From: Panorpa germanica | Lineage: Eukaryota; Arthropoda; Insecta; Mecoptera; Panorpidae | Assembly (NCBI GenBank): GCA_963678705.1 | Contig: OY783204.1 | Coordinates: 11,418,759-11,482,758 of the forward strand | Length of the DNA stretch: 64,000 nucleotides | Direction: 5' to 3' | In this document: in pieces, positions 22,859 to 35,293 of the stretch | Layout of the letters: each line of letters begins with the position of its first letter | Position numbering within the stretch: the first letter of the stretch is position 1 | Notes under the pieces: model-generated | What the model saw: the letters and a program-made list of their open reading frames with translations, nothing else | Database searches by the model: none | What the model was told of the DNA's origin: nothing | Position numbers and translations under genes: made by a program

Positions 22859-23779
22859 ATGCTTTCTTTTATCCTCGAACGGGCACACGAGTTGGATGAA
22901 CATAGTTGTGACTCTAATTATACTCATAAATCAAGACCGCACAAGTCTCTTTTCACAACACCACGCGACAAATGTTACTTTTGTAACAAAGATCACATTG
23001 TAAGACATTGCCACAATTTTTTAAAACTCAACGTTAGGGCTCGGATCAGTGAGATCCAAAGAAGGCAGCAGTGCTTAAATTGCCTACGCAAGGGTCACAA
23101 TATTAGCAGCTGTCCTTTAAAATACCGTTGCAATACTTGCAACAAAAAGCATCATACATTGCTACACATTGAAACGGAAGAATCAGACACTTCCATTCCT
23201 AAAGCTACCACTTCTAGCACACTCACGGCGCACGCCAATCAGAAAAGTCAAGCTATGCTATCAACCGCTTTAGTGAACATTCCTGACAAAAACGGTAAAA
23301 CAATTACTGCTCGCGCGCTTCTGGATAATGGTAGTCAAACAAGCTTCATTACCAAAAGTTTATTACGAAAATTAAACGTTCCTACTACTAATTCGGATGT
23401 AGTAATAACAGGAATTGGTAACTCTGAAACTAAAATTCACAAGCAAGCAAGAATCACTTTACATTCTTTAACCAATAATTACAAAACATTTGTAAATTGT
23501 ATGCTTATAGACAAAATAACCGACAAAATTCCACACATCGCATTGGACATTGTCAATCTATCAATACCGCATAACATAAAACTAGCAGATCCTAGTTTTA
23601 ACAAACCACAATCCGTGGATTTATTGTTAGGTGCTGATATTTTTTGGAACCTATTACGCGTTGGCAAAACAAAACTATATAATAATCGATTGCATTTACA
23701 AAACACTTCATTGGGTTGGATAGTAACCAAATATAAATCTATTACTAACAACAATCATGCGCATTGTTATCACACATAA
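22836..23779 (+). pseudogene. B1 gag zinc knuckles and aspartic protease
   Basis: Continues from DYQEIDTMLSFILERAHELD. Three Cys/His motifs follow: CYFCNKDHIVRHC, CLNCLRKGHNISSC and CNTCNKKHHTLLH. The retroviral-type aspartic protease follows, with the active-site loop ARALLDNGSQTSFITKSLL intact, and later VDLLLGADIFWNLLRVG. It ends at a B1-specific TAA at 23777-23779, where B2 reads serine (TCC). Confidence 0.9.
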
Positions 23780-24886
23780 TTACAAACTCAAATTTCCAAG
23801 TTTTGGGAAATCGAGTCTGTTAAGGAATGTAGCGCTTTAACTATAGAAGAACAAGCATTCCAAGATCATTACAACAAAACTACTACTCGCGATTCAGATG
23901 GTAGATTCGTAGTAACATTACCATTAAAATTGCCCGCATCAACTTTAGGGGATTCCAAAACCGCAGCTACCAAACGGTTTCTTTCACTGGAAAGAAAATT
24001 TGATAAAAATAAACAATATAAAGCTATGTATTCTGAATTTATTCATGAATATATACGATTAGGTCACATGACTATTAACCCTATTCAGAACTCGTCTGAA
24101 CCTTCATATTTTTTACCGCATCACGGTATACTAAAACCAAGCAGCACTACGAGTAAATTGAGAGTGGTTTTAGATGGCTCTATGTCAAGTACGACAAACA
24201 CTTCGCTTAATTCGTTACAAGCAAATGGGCCAACCATTCAAAACGATTTATTCACCATTTTAACTAGATTTCGTCATTACGAATATGTGGTCGTGGCAGA
24301 TATAGCAATGATGTACCGACAAGTACTGGTGCACCCCTCTCAAAGAAACCTTCAACAGATTCTTTGGAGAGATAATCCAGACGACAAGTTACTATCATAT
24401 CAGTTAAACACTGTAACTTATGGTACATTATCTGCAGCATATCTTGCGATTAGAAGTTTAACGCAGCTCGGTTACGACAACATTATTGCACACCCAAATG
24501 CCGCAAACAATATCATTAATGACTTCTATGTTGATGACATGCTGACTGGGTCAAATGACCTAGCAGAACTCAAATTACGCTGTAATAAAATCATTAAAAT
24601 ATTAAGCAGTGCAGGATTTCACTTACACAAATGGATTTCTAATGATCCCGCTGTTTTACTTGATTTAGACAACACTACTACAGACAAACATTTTTATATA
24701 GATCACGCAGACTTAGAGCATTTCAAAACATTAGGTGTCAAATGGTGCTCTAAAACAGACTGTTTCAAATACAGCATCGCCCATTTTGAGCCACCTGTAA
24801 AATTAACCAAAAGAAATGTTTTATCATTTATTGCTAAAATCTTTGATCCGCTTGGATTATTATCACCCTATCACAATTATGACTAA
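23780..24886 (+). pseudogene. B1 pol: reverse transcriptase
   Basis: A 318-codon open stretch (23930-24886). In order: LGDSKTAATKRFLSLERKF, GHMTINP, YFLPHHGILKPSSTTSKL, VVADIAMMYRQVLVHPSQRN, LNTVTYGTLSAAYLA, then NDFYVDDMLTGSNDLAEL and FKTLGVKW. Catalytic motifs ADI and YVDD are intact. The ORF runs off frame at SPYHNYD, where 28 bases present in B2 are deleted (near 24873). Confidence 0.92.
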
Positions 24887-25704
24887 CTAATCTACACTGG
24901 GATGACGAAATTTTAGAACATTTAGTAAACACATGGACTTCTTTAATAAAGCAATTACCAAACTTAAACAACGTATCCATACCACGAAAATCATTGATCA
25001 ATAACTTCAAAACAATTGAAATTCATGGTTTTTGTGACGCATCAGAACGTGCATATGGTGCTTGTATTTATTTTTAAAGTATTAACCATAATAATATTTC
25101 CAAAACGACTTTATTACACTCAAAATCTAAGGTATCACCTTTGAAAACATTAACCATTCCGTGTTTAGAATTATGCGCAGCATTGTTGCTGTCAAGAATG
25201 ACAAAGAAATTGTTGTCAATAATTTCTTTACCGATAAATAATATAATTCTTTGGTCTGATTCAGTCATTGTATTATTATGGCTTAAATGCATACCCAATA
25301 CAATGAAAACATTTGTAGCTAACCGCGTTTCTGAAATCCAAACAAACATGAATTCTATTTCTCAATGGCGTCACGTACGTACAGAGTATAACCCAGCAGA
25401 TTTGATTTCGCGAGGTATTCTTGCGAGTAATATAGTTGATTATGATTTCTGGTGGCAAGGTCCAGATTGGCTATCTCAATCAGAGAGCGCATGGCCTGAA
25501 AGTAGTTGCACTGTAAATTTCTTACCTGAAACTAAATCAATTATATTGGCGAAGTTTTCCACCGCAAAATCAAATTCTATATTTGACAACTTTTCAAACT
25601 TAAGAACGCTTAATAGAGTCACCGCATACTGTTTACGTTTCATTGGCATGGCATTTTATCAGTCGCAGAATTACAAAATTCTATGCAATTACTCATTAAA
25701 GTAG
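24887..25704 (+). pseudogene. B1 pol: RNase H and connection
   Basis: HGFCDASERAYGACIYF is followed by TAA (about 25075), a stop shared with B2. The second open stretch (25141-25704) has CLELCAALLLSRMTKKLL, ILWSDSVIVLLWL, ANRVSEIQTN, and WRHVRTEYNPADLISRG near its end. The frame shifts near 25650, where A1 reads KSRANKIVGPLSVSELQN and B1 and B2 both lack the residues before LSVAELQN. Confidence 0.88.
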
Positions 25705-27140
25705 CACAAAGGGAACATTTCGCGTCTGAATTTAAAGCTCTAAAGTGTAACGCACCTTTAGCAGCCAAAAGCTCATTACTTTGTCTGAATCCATTTCTTG
25801 ACGATAATGACATCATTAGAGTGGGTGGCAGATTGAAACATTCAAATTATGAATTTCACAGGCGACACCCCATTGTTCTACATAATAAACACAAACTGAC
25901 AACTTTGATAATGGAAAGGGAACACCTGAGATTACTTCATCCAGGCCCTCAAAAGCTATTATTCAGTGTAAGGAACCAATACTGGCCCATTAAAGGCATA
26001 TCCTTATCAAAAACTATTGTACATCGCTGTGTAACATGCTTTAAACAAAAACCACGCTTTCCATCACCGAAAATGGGCTCTCTTCCTTTCGCAAGAGTTT
26101 CCCTGGATTTTCCATTCAAGGACACCGGAGTTAATTATGCTGGCCCTATTATGGTCCGAAATAAATATGGTAGAGGTAGTAGGTTACTAAAATCCTACAT
26201 TTGTTTATTTATCTGTTTTGCAACAAAGGCTATACATTTGGAGCTGGTCACTGAACTTACAACTCAGTGTTTTTTAGCTGCTTTGAACAGATTCATATCA
26301 CGTAGAGGCAAACCTACCACTATTTATTCTAAAAATGGCACGAACTTTGTTGGAGCTAGCCGGGCCTTAGGTAAATTCTTATCTGATGGTGATAACGCAA
26401 AAGCGATACAAACTATGGCTTCCGATTTAACTATTACATGGAAGTTTATTCCACCATACTCACCCAGTTGGGGTGGTTTATGGGAAAGCAACATTAAATC
26501 CACGAAAACACATCTCAAACGCGTAATACAAAACAATCATTTTACCTTTGAGGACACTTATACACTGCTAACTCAAATAGAGGCAATACTTAACTCTCGC
26601 CCTCTTTATCCCGTTTCCAATGATCCCAATGACCTTATTCCCATCACACCTGGACACCTCTTAATAGGACGGCAACTCACTAGCATCGCTTCTGCAGAGG
26701 ACTCTTTAATCAAGTTAAGCCGAATGCAGCGCTTCTCACAACTTCAAGACTGTATTCAAAGTTTTCGGAAACGATGGTCAAGCGACTACCTAGGACACTG
26801 CAATCAGCTCGTGAAATGGAAAGCGTCAACAGGTGTTGTACCGCAACAAGGAACTTTGGTTTTAATTAAAGAACCGAATCTCCCTCCATCGCAATGGATG
26901 TTGGGTAGGGTAGTGAAACTAAGTGCTAGTGATGATTTAACGGCTCGATTAGCTACTATCAAGACAACAAAGGGAGAAATACAACGTCTTGTGCGACATC
27001 TTGCTCCGCTACCAATAGAACATTACTTGAAAACCATGATGACTCTTCCAATTTTCAACGCGCGGGAGTATGTTAATGAACGCATTTACAATCTATATTT
27101 CAATATAGATATTTTGCCTTCATTAATGTATTTCATTTAG
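25683..27140 (+). pseudogene. B1 pol: integrase, open but catalytically dead
   Basis: A 485-codon open stretch. The zinc domain shows its histidines (LHNKHKLTTLIMEREH) and the cysteine pair (HRCVTCFKQKP). The DDE core is damaged: GVNYAGP (Asn for the first Asp) and IYSKNGTNFVG (Lys for the second Asp), while the glutamate in WGGLWESNIKSTK is intact. C-terminal LLTQIEAILNSRPLYPV, ITPGHLLIGRQL and WMLGRVVKLSASDD are present. The last 23 codons (VNERIYNL to MYFI) lie inside the 3' LTR. Confidence 0.92.
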
Positions 27141-27781
27141 AATCTAATTTTTTGTAATTTAGTTTTTATTCACCAAGAATTCTTTTGTTTAATTATTTTA
27201 TTTTTATATTTTTTGCTTTGTTATTTAATAAACTAACAAAATCATTATCTTTGGTACAATAATATTGTGTATCAAAGCATACTAGACCGGTTTCAAGGTA
27301 AACCATTTTGCTGTTATGACAAACGCCTGTTGTATCGATGTACGTGGCTTACACTATTAAAATATTCATTATTAACTCGCACTTTGAACAGAAAACTTAG
27401 CTAACATTTTGAAATATAATTAAAATTAATATTAGATTAAAATATTATAAAGATATTTTTTAATAGTGAATTACATCAACGTAGCATCGATACTATTAGT
27501 GATTCATTCAAATATCAATCATTGTAATTCGTCAGTGTATTTGTATAATAAATGTTTTCTGTAAAATAATAGTGTTTCGCTGCTTTTCTGACATTAAATT
27601 AAATAAAAAATTGTTATTAAGTGATTAATAACAAAAAGGTCCTTCGACGTATTTGCGCAATCTACGCTATCAAAGGAATTGGATGCAATCGAGCAATCCG
27701 AGTATTTGGATACCGCTAACAGATCGCAGATAAGCCCACCGCGTGCTTATAGATCTCCATAGGTCCAAACTCCCCCGTCCA
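27071..27781 (+). repeat. 3' LTR of B1
   Basis: TGTTAATGAACG to CCCCCGTCCA, 711 bp. The integrase stop codon (27138-27140) lies 70 bases inside it. Followed by TACGT (27782-27786), the right target-site duplication. Confidence 0.92.
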
Positions 27782-27786
27782 TACGT
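27782..27786. repeat. Target-site duplication of B1, right copy (TACGT)
   Basis: Identical to 20218-20222. The satellite continues behind it with a 100-bp deletion between two ACAACC repeats. Confidence 0.85.
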
Positions 27787-27985
27787 TAACATACAACCTT
27801 TAGATAGTTGCCTTTTCATGGAACGCTAATCGGTTTGTAAAATTAATGTTTGACAATGAATATAGTTCTCTATAGCGCAGTGGACGTTCCTAAAGGTTTT
27901 TGCCGGCCTAATTCTTCGAAGGGCACTTGGTCACCAGACATTATCAAACGCACCCTGAATTTCTATAAATTCTATATAGTCCTAT
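27787..27985 (-). pseudogene. R1-clade RT remnant split by B1 (N-terminal part)
   Basis: Carries the GAFDNVWWP and NYIHCQ region. Private variants (GCTAATCGG, CAGTGGACG, TCAAACGCAC) recur only behind B2 at 45840-46010. Confidence 0.7.
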
Positions 27986-28703
27986 GGTATGCTACAAGTT
28001 ATGTTTTTTTATGCGTTATCTTGGTATAGTGTAATTGTTTATGAACGATCAGTCACAATTTTCAAGAAAACCGCATATATTGTTCACTTAAAACAATTAA
28101 TACACTCTCTTTATTATTAGGAAACTCGCTTTAATATAAACTAATTGTTCTGTTTTAATAATATTTAAAGTTAATAATAATCGACATACTTGATAGTGGG
28201 CAGCAACCTTTTGTCTTCCGTATATTTGTAGTGTTTATATGAGGTCTTCCTTATATAGCTTTACAGATTTCATGAATTTTTTAACCAGTTTATGTTTTAG
28301 CACTAACACTAACTTAATTATTATCACTTTTTTTGTCGATCGCACTTATGAATGTCTTATCCTAAAAGCGACAAAGTTACAGTTTTAAGGTTATGTTCAT
28401 AATACCGCGTGTGCGCGTCAAATATTTATAGTTAGATTTTTCAACACTAGTTTCGAACAGTCAAACTTTTGTAAAATAATTGATTTTAAAGTAAAGTAAC
28501 ACAAAATTAAAACAAACTTAAATACTTTTCTTTAGAAAAAGTATTTATATAATATGTTTAATTTTTTTCCGTAATAAATTTCTCACTTTTATCACCTAAA
28601 GTAGCAGGTGCTGATCAGAACACACACAGTAGATAGGGACCACTTGTGTTGCAAAGCAAAATTAACGTCTTTGTAAAATAATACGTAGTTCTATCTTTTT
28701 CTG

Positions 28704-29155
28704 CTAAGTCCTATCTGTCTTGCCAGAGGCAAGCATCATCATCTTTGTTTTACTTAAAGATATAGCCATTTTGTGTAGCTTTAAGAAACTACACATTTTA
28801 CCTATAGCAGCCTAAGAACAGCTTTTTAGTTGTTCTCTACTATTTGCACCGACAAGGATCACAATATTATCGGCAAAACATACGTTTACACAACCTTTCG
28901 GGTGAGAAACACAGGCATCGTCGATTACCATGTTCCAAAGCTCAGGGCCCATTATAGATCGCTGAGGACAACCTTTATATAGTTGCCATTTCATATAACG
29001 GTAATCAGTTTGTAAAATTATTGTTTGACAATGAATATAGTTCTCCATAGCGCAGTAGACGTTCCTATAGGTTTTTGCTAGCCTAATTCTTTAAAGGGCA
29101 CTTGGCAACAAGACATTATCAAAGGCACCCTGAATTTCTATAAATTCTTTATAGT
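28704..29155 (-). pseudogene. R1-clade RT remnant
   Basis: The open part (29048-28812) reads MENYIHCQTIILQTDYRYMKW, then GCPQRSIMGPELWNMVID and KGCVNVCFADNIVILVGANS, with the second FADD aspartate changed to Asn. Confidence 0.75.
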
Positions 29156-29843
29156 CTTATGTTATGCGACAAGTTATGTTTTTTTGCGTTATCTTGGTAT
29201 AGTGTGATTGTCCATGAACGATAAGTCACAATTTTCAAGAAAACCGCATATTTTGTACACTTATAACAATTAATACACTTTCTTCATTATTAGGAAACTT
29301 GCTTTTATATAAACTAATTGTTATGTTTTATTATTATTTATAGTTAATGTTAATCGACATACTTGATAGTAAGCAGCAACCTTTTGTCTTCCGTATATTT
29401 CTAAGTTTATATTAGGTCTTCCTTATATAACTCTACAGTATTCTTTAATTTTTTAACCAGTTGATGTTTTAGCACTTACAATAACCTAGTTATTATACCT
29501 TTCTTTTTTCTGTCGCACTTATTTAGGTCTTATCTCAAAAACGACAAAGTTACAGTTTTGAGGTTATGTTCATAAGACCGCGTGTACGCGTCATATATAT
29601 ATAGTTATATTTTTCAACACTAGTTTCAAACTGTCAAACTTTTGTAAAAACACTGATTTTAGGGTAAATTAACACAAAATTAAAACAAACTTAAATACTT
29701 TTCTTTAGAAAAAGTATTTATATAATATTTTAATTTTTTTCCGTAATTAATTTCTTACTTTTAATTACATTTTTCACCTAAAGTAGCAGGAGCCGATCAG
29801 TACACACACAGTAGAAAGAGAACACTTATGTTGCAAAGCAAAA

Positions 29844-30345
29844 TTAACGTCTTTGTAAACTAATACGTAGTTCTTCCTTTTTCTGTTGAATCCCATCTGT
29901 CTTGCCAGAGGCAAGCATCTTCGTCTTTGGTTTACTTGAAGATATAGCCATTTTGTGTATCTTGAAGAAACTACACATTTTATCTATAGCAGCTAAAGAA
30001 CGGCTTTCTAGTTGTTCTCTTCTGTTTGTACCGACAAGGATCACTTTATCATCGGCAAAACATACGTTTACACAACCTTTTGAGTGAGAAACACAGTCCT
30101 AGTCGATTACTATGTATAAAAGCTTAGGGTCCATTATGGATCGCTGAGGACAACCATTAGATAGTTGCCATTTAATATAACGGTAATCGGTTTGTTAAAT
30201 TATTGTTTGACAATGAATATAGTTCTCCATAGCGCAGTAGACGTTCCTAGAGGTTTTTGCCGGCCTAATTCTTCAAAGGGCACTTGGCCACAAGACATTA
30301 TCAAAGGCACTCTGACTTTCAATAAATTTTATATAGTCTTATGGT
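29844..30345 (-). pseudogene. R1-clade RT remnant
   Basis: Open from ILVGTNRREQLESRSLAAIDK through LASGKTDG to LRISLQRR (30044-29844). The usual TGA after SRS is a Leu codon, and the terminal TAA is also lost. Confidence 0.75.
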
Positions 30346-31068
30346 ATGCGACAAGTTATGTTTTTTTTTGCGTTATATTGGTATAGTGTGATTGTTCATG
30401 AAGAATCAGTCACAATTTCCAAGAAAACCGCATATATTGTTCACTTATAACAATTAATACACTCTCTTTATTATTAAAACGCGCTTTTATATAAACTAGT
30501 TGTTATGTTTTAATATTATTTATAGTTAATGTTGATCGAGTTACTTGATAGTGGGCTGCAACCTATTGTCTTCCGTATATTTGTAGAGTTTACATCAGGT
30601 TTTCCTTATAAAGCTCTACAGATTTATTAAATTTCTTAACCAGTTGATGTTTTAGCACTAACTCTAACCTAGTTATTATCCCTTTCTTTGTCTATCGCAC
30701 TTATTAATGTCTTATCTTATAAACGACAAAGGTACAGTTATGAGGTTATGTTCATAAGACCGCGTGTACGCGTCATATATTTATAGTTATATTTTTCATT
30801 TTTAGTTTCAAACCATCAAACTTTTGTGAAAACACTGATTATAGGGTAAATTACCACAAAATTAAAACAAACTTAAATACTTTTTTTTAGAAAAAGTATT
30901 CATATAATATATTAAATTTTTTTCCGTAATTAATTTCTTACTTTTAATTACTTTTTTTACCTAAATTAGCAGGGGCCGATCAGTACACACACAGTAGATA
31001 GAGACCACTTGTGTTGCAAAGCAAAATTAACGTCTTTGTAAACCAATACGTAGTTTTTCCTTTTTCTG

Positions 31069-31520
31069 TTAAATCTTATCTGTCTTGTTAGAGGCAAGCA
31101 TCATCATCTTTGGTTTACTTGAAGATATAGCTATTTTGTGTAGCTTCAAGAAATAACACATTTTATCTATAGCAGCTCAATACCGGCTTTCTAGTTGTTC
31201 TCTACTATTTCTACTAAAAAGGATCACTTTATCATCGGCAAAACATACCTTTACACAACCTTTCGGGTGAGAAACACAGGCATCGTCGATTACCATGTTC
31301 CAAAGCTCTGGGCCCATTATAGATCGCTGAGGAAAACCATTATATAGTTACCATTTCATATAACGGTAATCGGTTTGTAAAATTATTGTTTGACAATAAA
31401 TATAGTTTTCCATAGCGCAGTAGACGTTCCTATAGGTTTTTGCTAGCCTAATTCTTTGAAGGGCACTTGGCAACAAGACATTATCAAAGGCACCCTGAAT
31501 TTCTATAAATTCTATATACT
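31069..31520 (-). pseudogene. R1-clade RT remnant
   Basis: Contains the GAFDNVLLP-like, GCPQ-position and FADD segments in order but with more substitutions; no open stretch over 60 codons. Confidence 0.65.
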
Positions 31521-32125
31521 TTTATGGTATGCGACAAGTTATGTTTTTTTTTGCGTTATCTTTGTATAGTGTGATTGTTCATGAACGATCAGTCACAATT
31601 TCCAAGAAAACCGCATATATTGTTCACTTATAACAATTAATACACTCTCTTTATTATTAAAACGAGCTTTTATATAAACTAATTGTTATGTTTTAATATT
31701 ATTTATAATTAATGTAGATGGAGTTACTTGATAGTGGGCAGCAACCTATTGTCTTCGGTATATTTGTAGAGTTTAAATGAGGTTTTCCTTATATAGCTGT
31801 ACAGATTTTTAGAATTTCTTAATCAGTTGATGTTTTAGCACTAACTCTAACATAGTTATTATTTCTTTCTTTGTCAATCGCACTTATTAATGTCTTATCT
31901 CAAAAACGACAAAAGTTCAGTTATGAGGTTATGTTCATAAGACCGCGTGTACGCGTCATATATTTATAGTTATATTTTTCAACACTAGTTTCAAACCTTC
32001 AAACTTTTGTGAAAACACTGATTATAGGGTAAATTAACACAAAATTAAAACAAACCTAAATACTTTCTTTTAGAAAAAGTATTTATATAATATATTTAAT
32101 TTTTTTCCGTAATTAATTTCTTACT

Positions 32126-33459
32126 ATGCGAATGTTGACTTACCAAGCTAGAGAATATTTTAATTTCACTATATATTGTATAATAAGCTCAGTTTTAAAC
32201 GATAATATGCTTACAGCATTCGAGCATAATTATTTTTCAAACCAGTTACCAACACCTGATGACTTGTTCTTATGGACAACAAATATTTTCGTGAAAGGTT
32301 ATAATTCACCTATAGTCAAAACCGAAGATTGTAAATTACCGGAAGCAATCATATGTAAAATTAAACAACATTCATTAAATCATAGCACTGAGTCTTGTGA
32401 TAAAAAATCAAATTCAAAACTTTAAACTGTTTTCCTGATTCATGACAGTTTTTCTAAGACCAGAAACCAGATAGCTTAGAGTGTATAATAGAACCTCAGC
32501 ACAATTCTGTTCCGATAGTTTTTAATGACTCAAACAGCTCTTTAACTCATTTAATACCGTACCAAGATAATGAGGAAAACAAAAAAGATCAATTAGCGAT
32601 CAAAAAGACAACTAGCCAGCAATTTGTGCCTGTTGAACCGTTGTGTAATCCATTAACCTGTTGGATAACACTTATTGATTCAAGGGTGAAGGTTATTATC
32701 CAGACCTATTGGATGGAAACTTTGTCCAACAATGATCCTATGTTGTAATCGCGTAATAATTTCTTGAAAAGTTTTATTGATCACTATATAGAAGACCTGT
32801 GGTCCGCATTTATGTTTACTAAACAGATGCAATTTAACTCAGGCAATGAAAAAGAATTCATTTCAGACATTATCACTCTTAGAGTTTGGTTTTATAGGCC
32901 TAAATGGTTATTACAATTTATTGCTGGTCAGCTTCATTATCAAGATCCACTAAATAGTCGCATCAAATTTCCAAAAACGAAACCAATTACAATACCTTCA
33001 AGGTGGTACACAAACAACACTGTATCAAAAGTTATGTCAGAAATGTCGAAATATTGTAAAATTCATCTTATAGTATATTGTCAACGATTTTGGTTTTCAT
33101 TACAGTTGAATGGCGCTTTACCAACAATAAATTTTTTTTTAAGAATTGAGACTTTCACTTCTCAGCTAGTGCAACAGCAACATTTTGCACTTGACATCGT
33201 TAATATCAAATTTAGTTTACAACCCTACAATCAACTAATATTCTTGTCGCCAGCCCTTGTAAAGAACGGATTTGTTGTCGCTAACAGAATTTTCGCCCAT
33301 TTATTCCTGACTAAGGTCACGAAATACATATATTGGACCAGAAGTAAACTTTATCATAAAACTGCAAATGTATTTGACACAAAACATGTCCAATATTTAA
33401 TCAGATTGTTTGTTGACAAACCAAGTTGGTTCAAAAAGATATTGATATGGCCAAAGTAA
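32126..33459 (+). pseudogene. Unidentified broken gene, about 440 codons
   Basis: Two open stretches, 32126-32425 (99 codons) and 32764-33459 (231 codons), joined by an otherwise open region. From about 32473 to 33459 one frame is open except for a single TAA near 32746, and a frameshift near 32430-32470 links it to the first piece. The product would be soluble and rich in aromatic residues (RVWFYRPKWLLQFIAGQ, KYIYWTRSKLYHK, RLFVDKPSWFKK). No transposase, RT, integrase, helicase or zinc-finger motif is visible. I cannot name it; a gene from a large DNA transposon, a DNA virus or a host gene fragment are all possible. Confidence 0.55.
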
Positions 33460-34576
33460 CTCAAGTAACATAATTTGTCTGTCCCTGTAAAATGACAAAA
33501 TTGCCATAATAATGATTTTAGAAAGATTAGCATTTAGATTTAGTTTATATTTTGGCAGAAGCCAAATGGGGGTATGTTAAGTACACAATCCTAAAAAATT
33601 AAAATTAAAATAGAACTATTTAAAATAATAAAGTAAAGTTTAACTCTTAAAATTCAATACAATTTTACTGTGTCAAAATTAGCTCTCACATATATTATTC
33701 ATATTCCATATAAGTTTTCTTGTATTGCCGATTTTTTCGTAAATAAATAATACTATTTATTTTACCAATTCGAATTTGTTGTTTTCTGTTGCTGTTTTGT
33801 TATTGTGTGTCGTTGTTTATCGATTGATGTTGGATGTTGGATATTGAATATATATTATATTGAATGGTTTTGTTAGATATTGAGAATTAAAAAACAAAGG
33901 AAAAAATTATAAGAAATGTCAAAAGAAATATACTGAAGTTGTGATATGAGTTTAGAAGTCTGATATTAGAGACTTATCATTATGTTTTAATTGTATCAAC
34001 CGGCGTTGTCCGTATGTGTTATATTTAGGTAATAAGTGTGTGTGTGTAATGTAAGTCTGTCGTTACAATTACCATTGTCTACAAATTAATTATAAGGAGT
34101 CGTAATGAAATAATTCAAACTTCAATAAAAATAACATATTCTGGTAATGTCTAAGCAAAATATTCGTTAAAAGATAAAATAAATATTAAGTAACTCCAGA
34201 GTAATATTATTATTTAAACATTATAAAGGTACAATTTCCGTACAAGCTAATTTCGTAAGCATCACGTAACCATTCAAAGTCGTAACAATCTGCATATGTT
34301 AGAAATATAATAAATATAAAATATGACAAATAACTTAATACAAATAGTTAATATAACCAAACCGCTGCCAAATTGTTTCTAGTAAACAGCATTCTGCTAT
34401 TCCAAATATTGTAACCGCCCAAATGAGTTGAGGCAAACCACTTTGCTATAATAAATAATAGTTTACATTTGATAATTAGAATTAATCCATCATCAACATT
34501 GTCGCAGATGTATATTATATTATATTCAATATAACCTCGTATATAGCAAACTTTTAAATAAATTTAGTTATTAGAA
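33460..34576. other. AT-rich block without a recognised feature
   Basis: Non-satellite sequence, with a (GT)5 run near 34035 and many AAT/ATT tracts. I see no open frame, LTR or terminal repeat. Possibly the downstream remainder of whatever carried the broken gene. Confidence 0.5.
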
Positions 34577-35150
34577 ACATATCATTGCAATACAATCAAT
34601 TTAGTTAGTAGTACGTATCGTTGTCATAGAACCATAGTTTATAACATTATTACCAAGAACAAACATATCATTGCAACACAATCAATTTAGTTAGTAGTAC
34701 GTATCGTTGTCGTAGAACCATAGTTTATAACATTATTACCTAGAACAAACATATCATTGCAATACAATCAGTTTAGTTAGTAGTATGTACCGTTGTCGTA
34801 GAACCATAGTTTATAACATTATTACCTAGAACAAACATATCATCGCAATACAATCAGCTTAGTGAGTAGTACTTATCATTGTCGTAGAACCATAGTTTTT
34901 AACATTATTACCTAGAACAAACATATCATTGCAATACAATCAGTTTAGTTAGTAGTACTTATCGTTGTCATAGAACCGTAGGTTATAACATTATTACCTA
35001 GAACAAACATATCATCGCAATACAATCAATTTAGTTAGTAGTACTTATCGTTGTCGTAGAACCATAGTTTAAAACATTATTACTTAGAACAATCATATCA
35101 TCGCAATACATTCAATTTAGTTAGTAGTACTTATCGTTGTCGTAGAACTA
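34577..35150. repeat. 86-bp tandem repeat, seven copies
   Basis: The phrase ACATATCATTGCAATACAAT starts at 34577, 34663, 34749, 34835, 34921, 35007 and 35093 (as TCAT), an exact period of 86. Copies differ by a few substitutions each and the last is shortened. It also contains TTAGTTAGTAGTACTTATCG and a CGTAGAACCATAG segment. It appears nowhere else in the window. Confidence 0.97.
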
Positions 35151-35293
35151 CAAATTATTCATAGTAACAAGAAATATTATATTTCTATGTCAAGTTAACA
35201 AATCATACAGTCCACTTTAAATCTAAGACTTAAGCGACCAACCGAAAACTCTTCAATAAGTTAGACCATTAAAAGGTCGCATACGTCGTGTAC
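35151..35293. other. Short spacer between 86-bp repeat and satellite
   Basis: About 140 bp with no match to the rest of the window. Satellite resumes at AACACTAACCTATT. Confidence 0.5.

Larger units (their letters stand above)
20223..27781 (+). mobile_element. B1: BEL/Pao LTR retrotransposon, complete structure
   Basis: 7,559 bp with two LTRs of 712 and 711 bp, a degenerate tRNA-Tyr-type primer-binding site, a leader, then gag, protease, RT, RNase H and integrase in BEL order on the plus strand. The LTRs differ at roughly twenty positions by eye (about 3%), so the insertion is not recent. Coding frames are broken by stops at 22089, 23777 and near 25076, a frameshift near 22840, a 28-base deletion near 24873 and a frame change near 25650. 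Confidence 0.92.
27787..32125 (-). repeat. Satellite array 2
   Basis: Head-to-tail 1.18-kb units with marker GATCAGTACACACACA-type sequences near 28612, 29797 and 30980 (intervals about 1,180-1,185). The right edge, ATTAATTTCTTAC, cuts a unit in the middle and abuts the unidentified block. About 280 bp of the unit at the left of that block (31846-32125) are repeated at its right (from 35294). Confidence 0.9.

Noticed and set aside
22625..22927. Minus-strand frames opposite gag of B1 (and 40659-40961 in B2)
   Set aside because: Shadow of the gag frame, with no motifs of their own.
30165..30386. 73-codon plus-strand frame and similar ones at 55264, 58792 and 59981
   Set aside because: Antisense of the GAFDNVWWP end of the RT remnant, running into satellite spacer.
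32126..33459. Assignment of the unidentified gene to a named virus or transposon family
   Set aside because: No catalytic or structural motif supports any specific family, so a name would be a guess.
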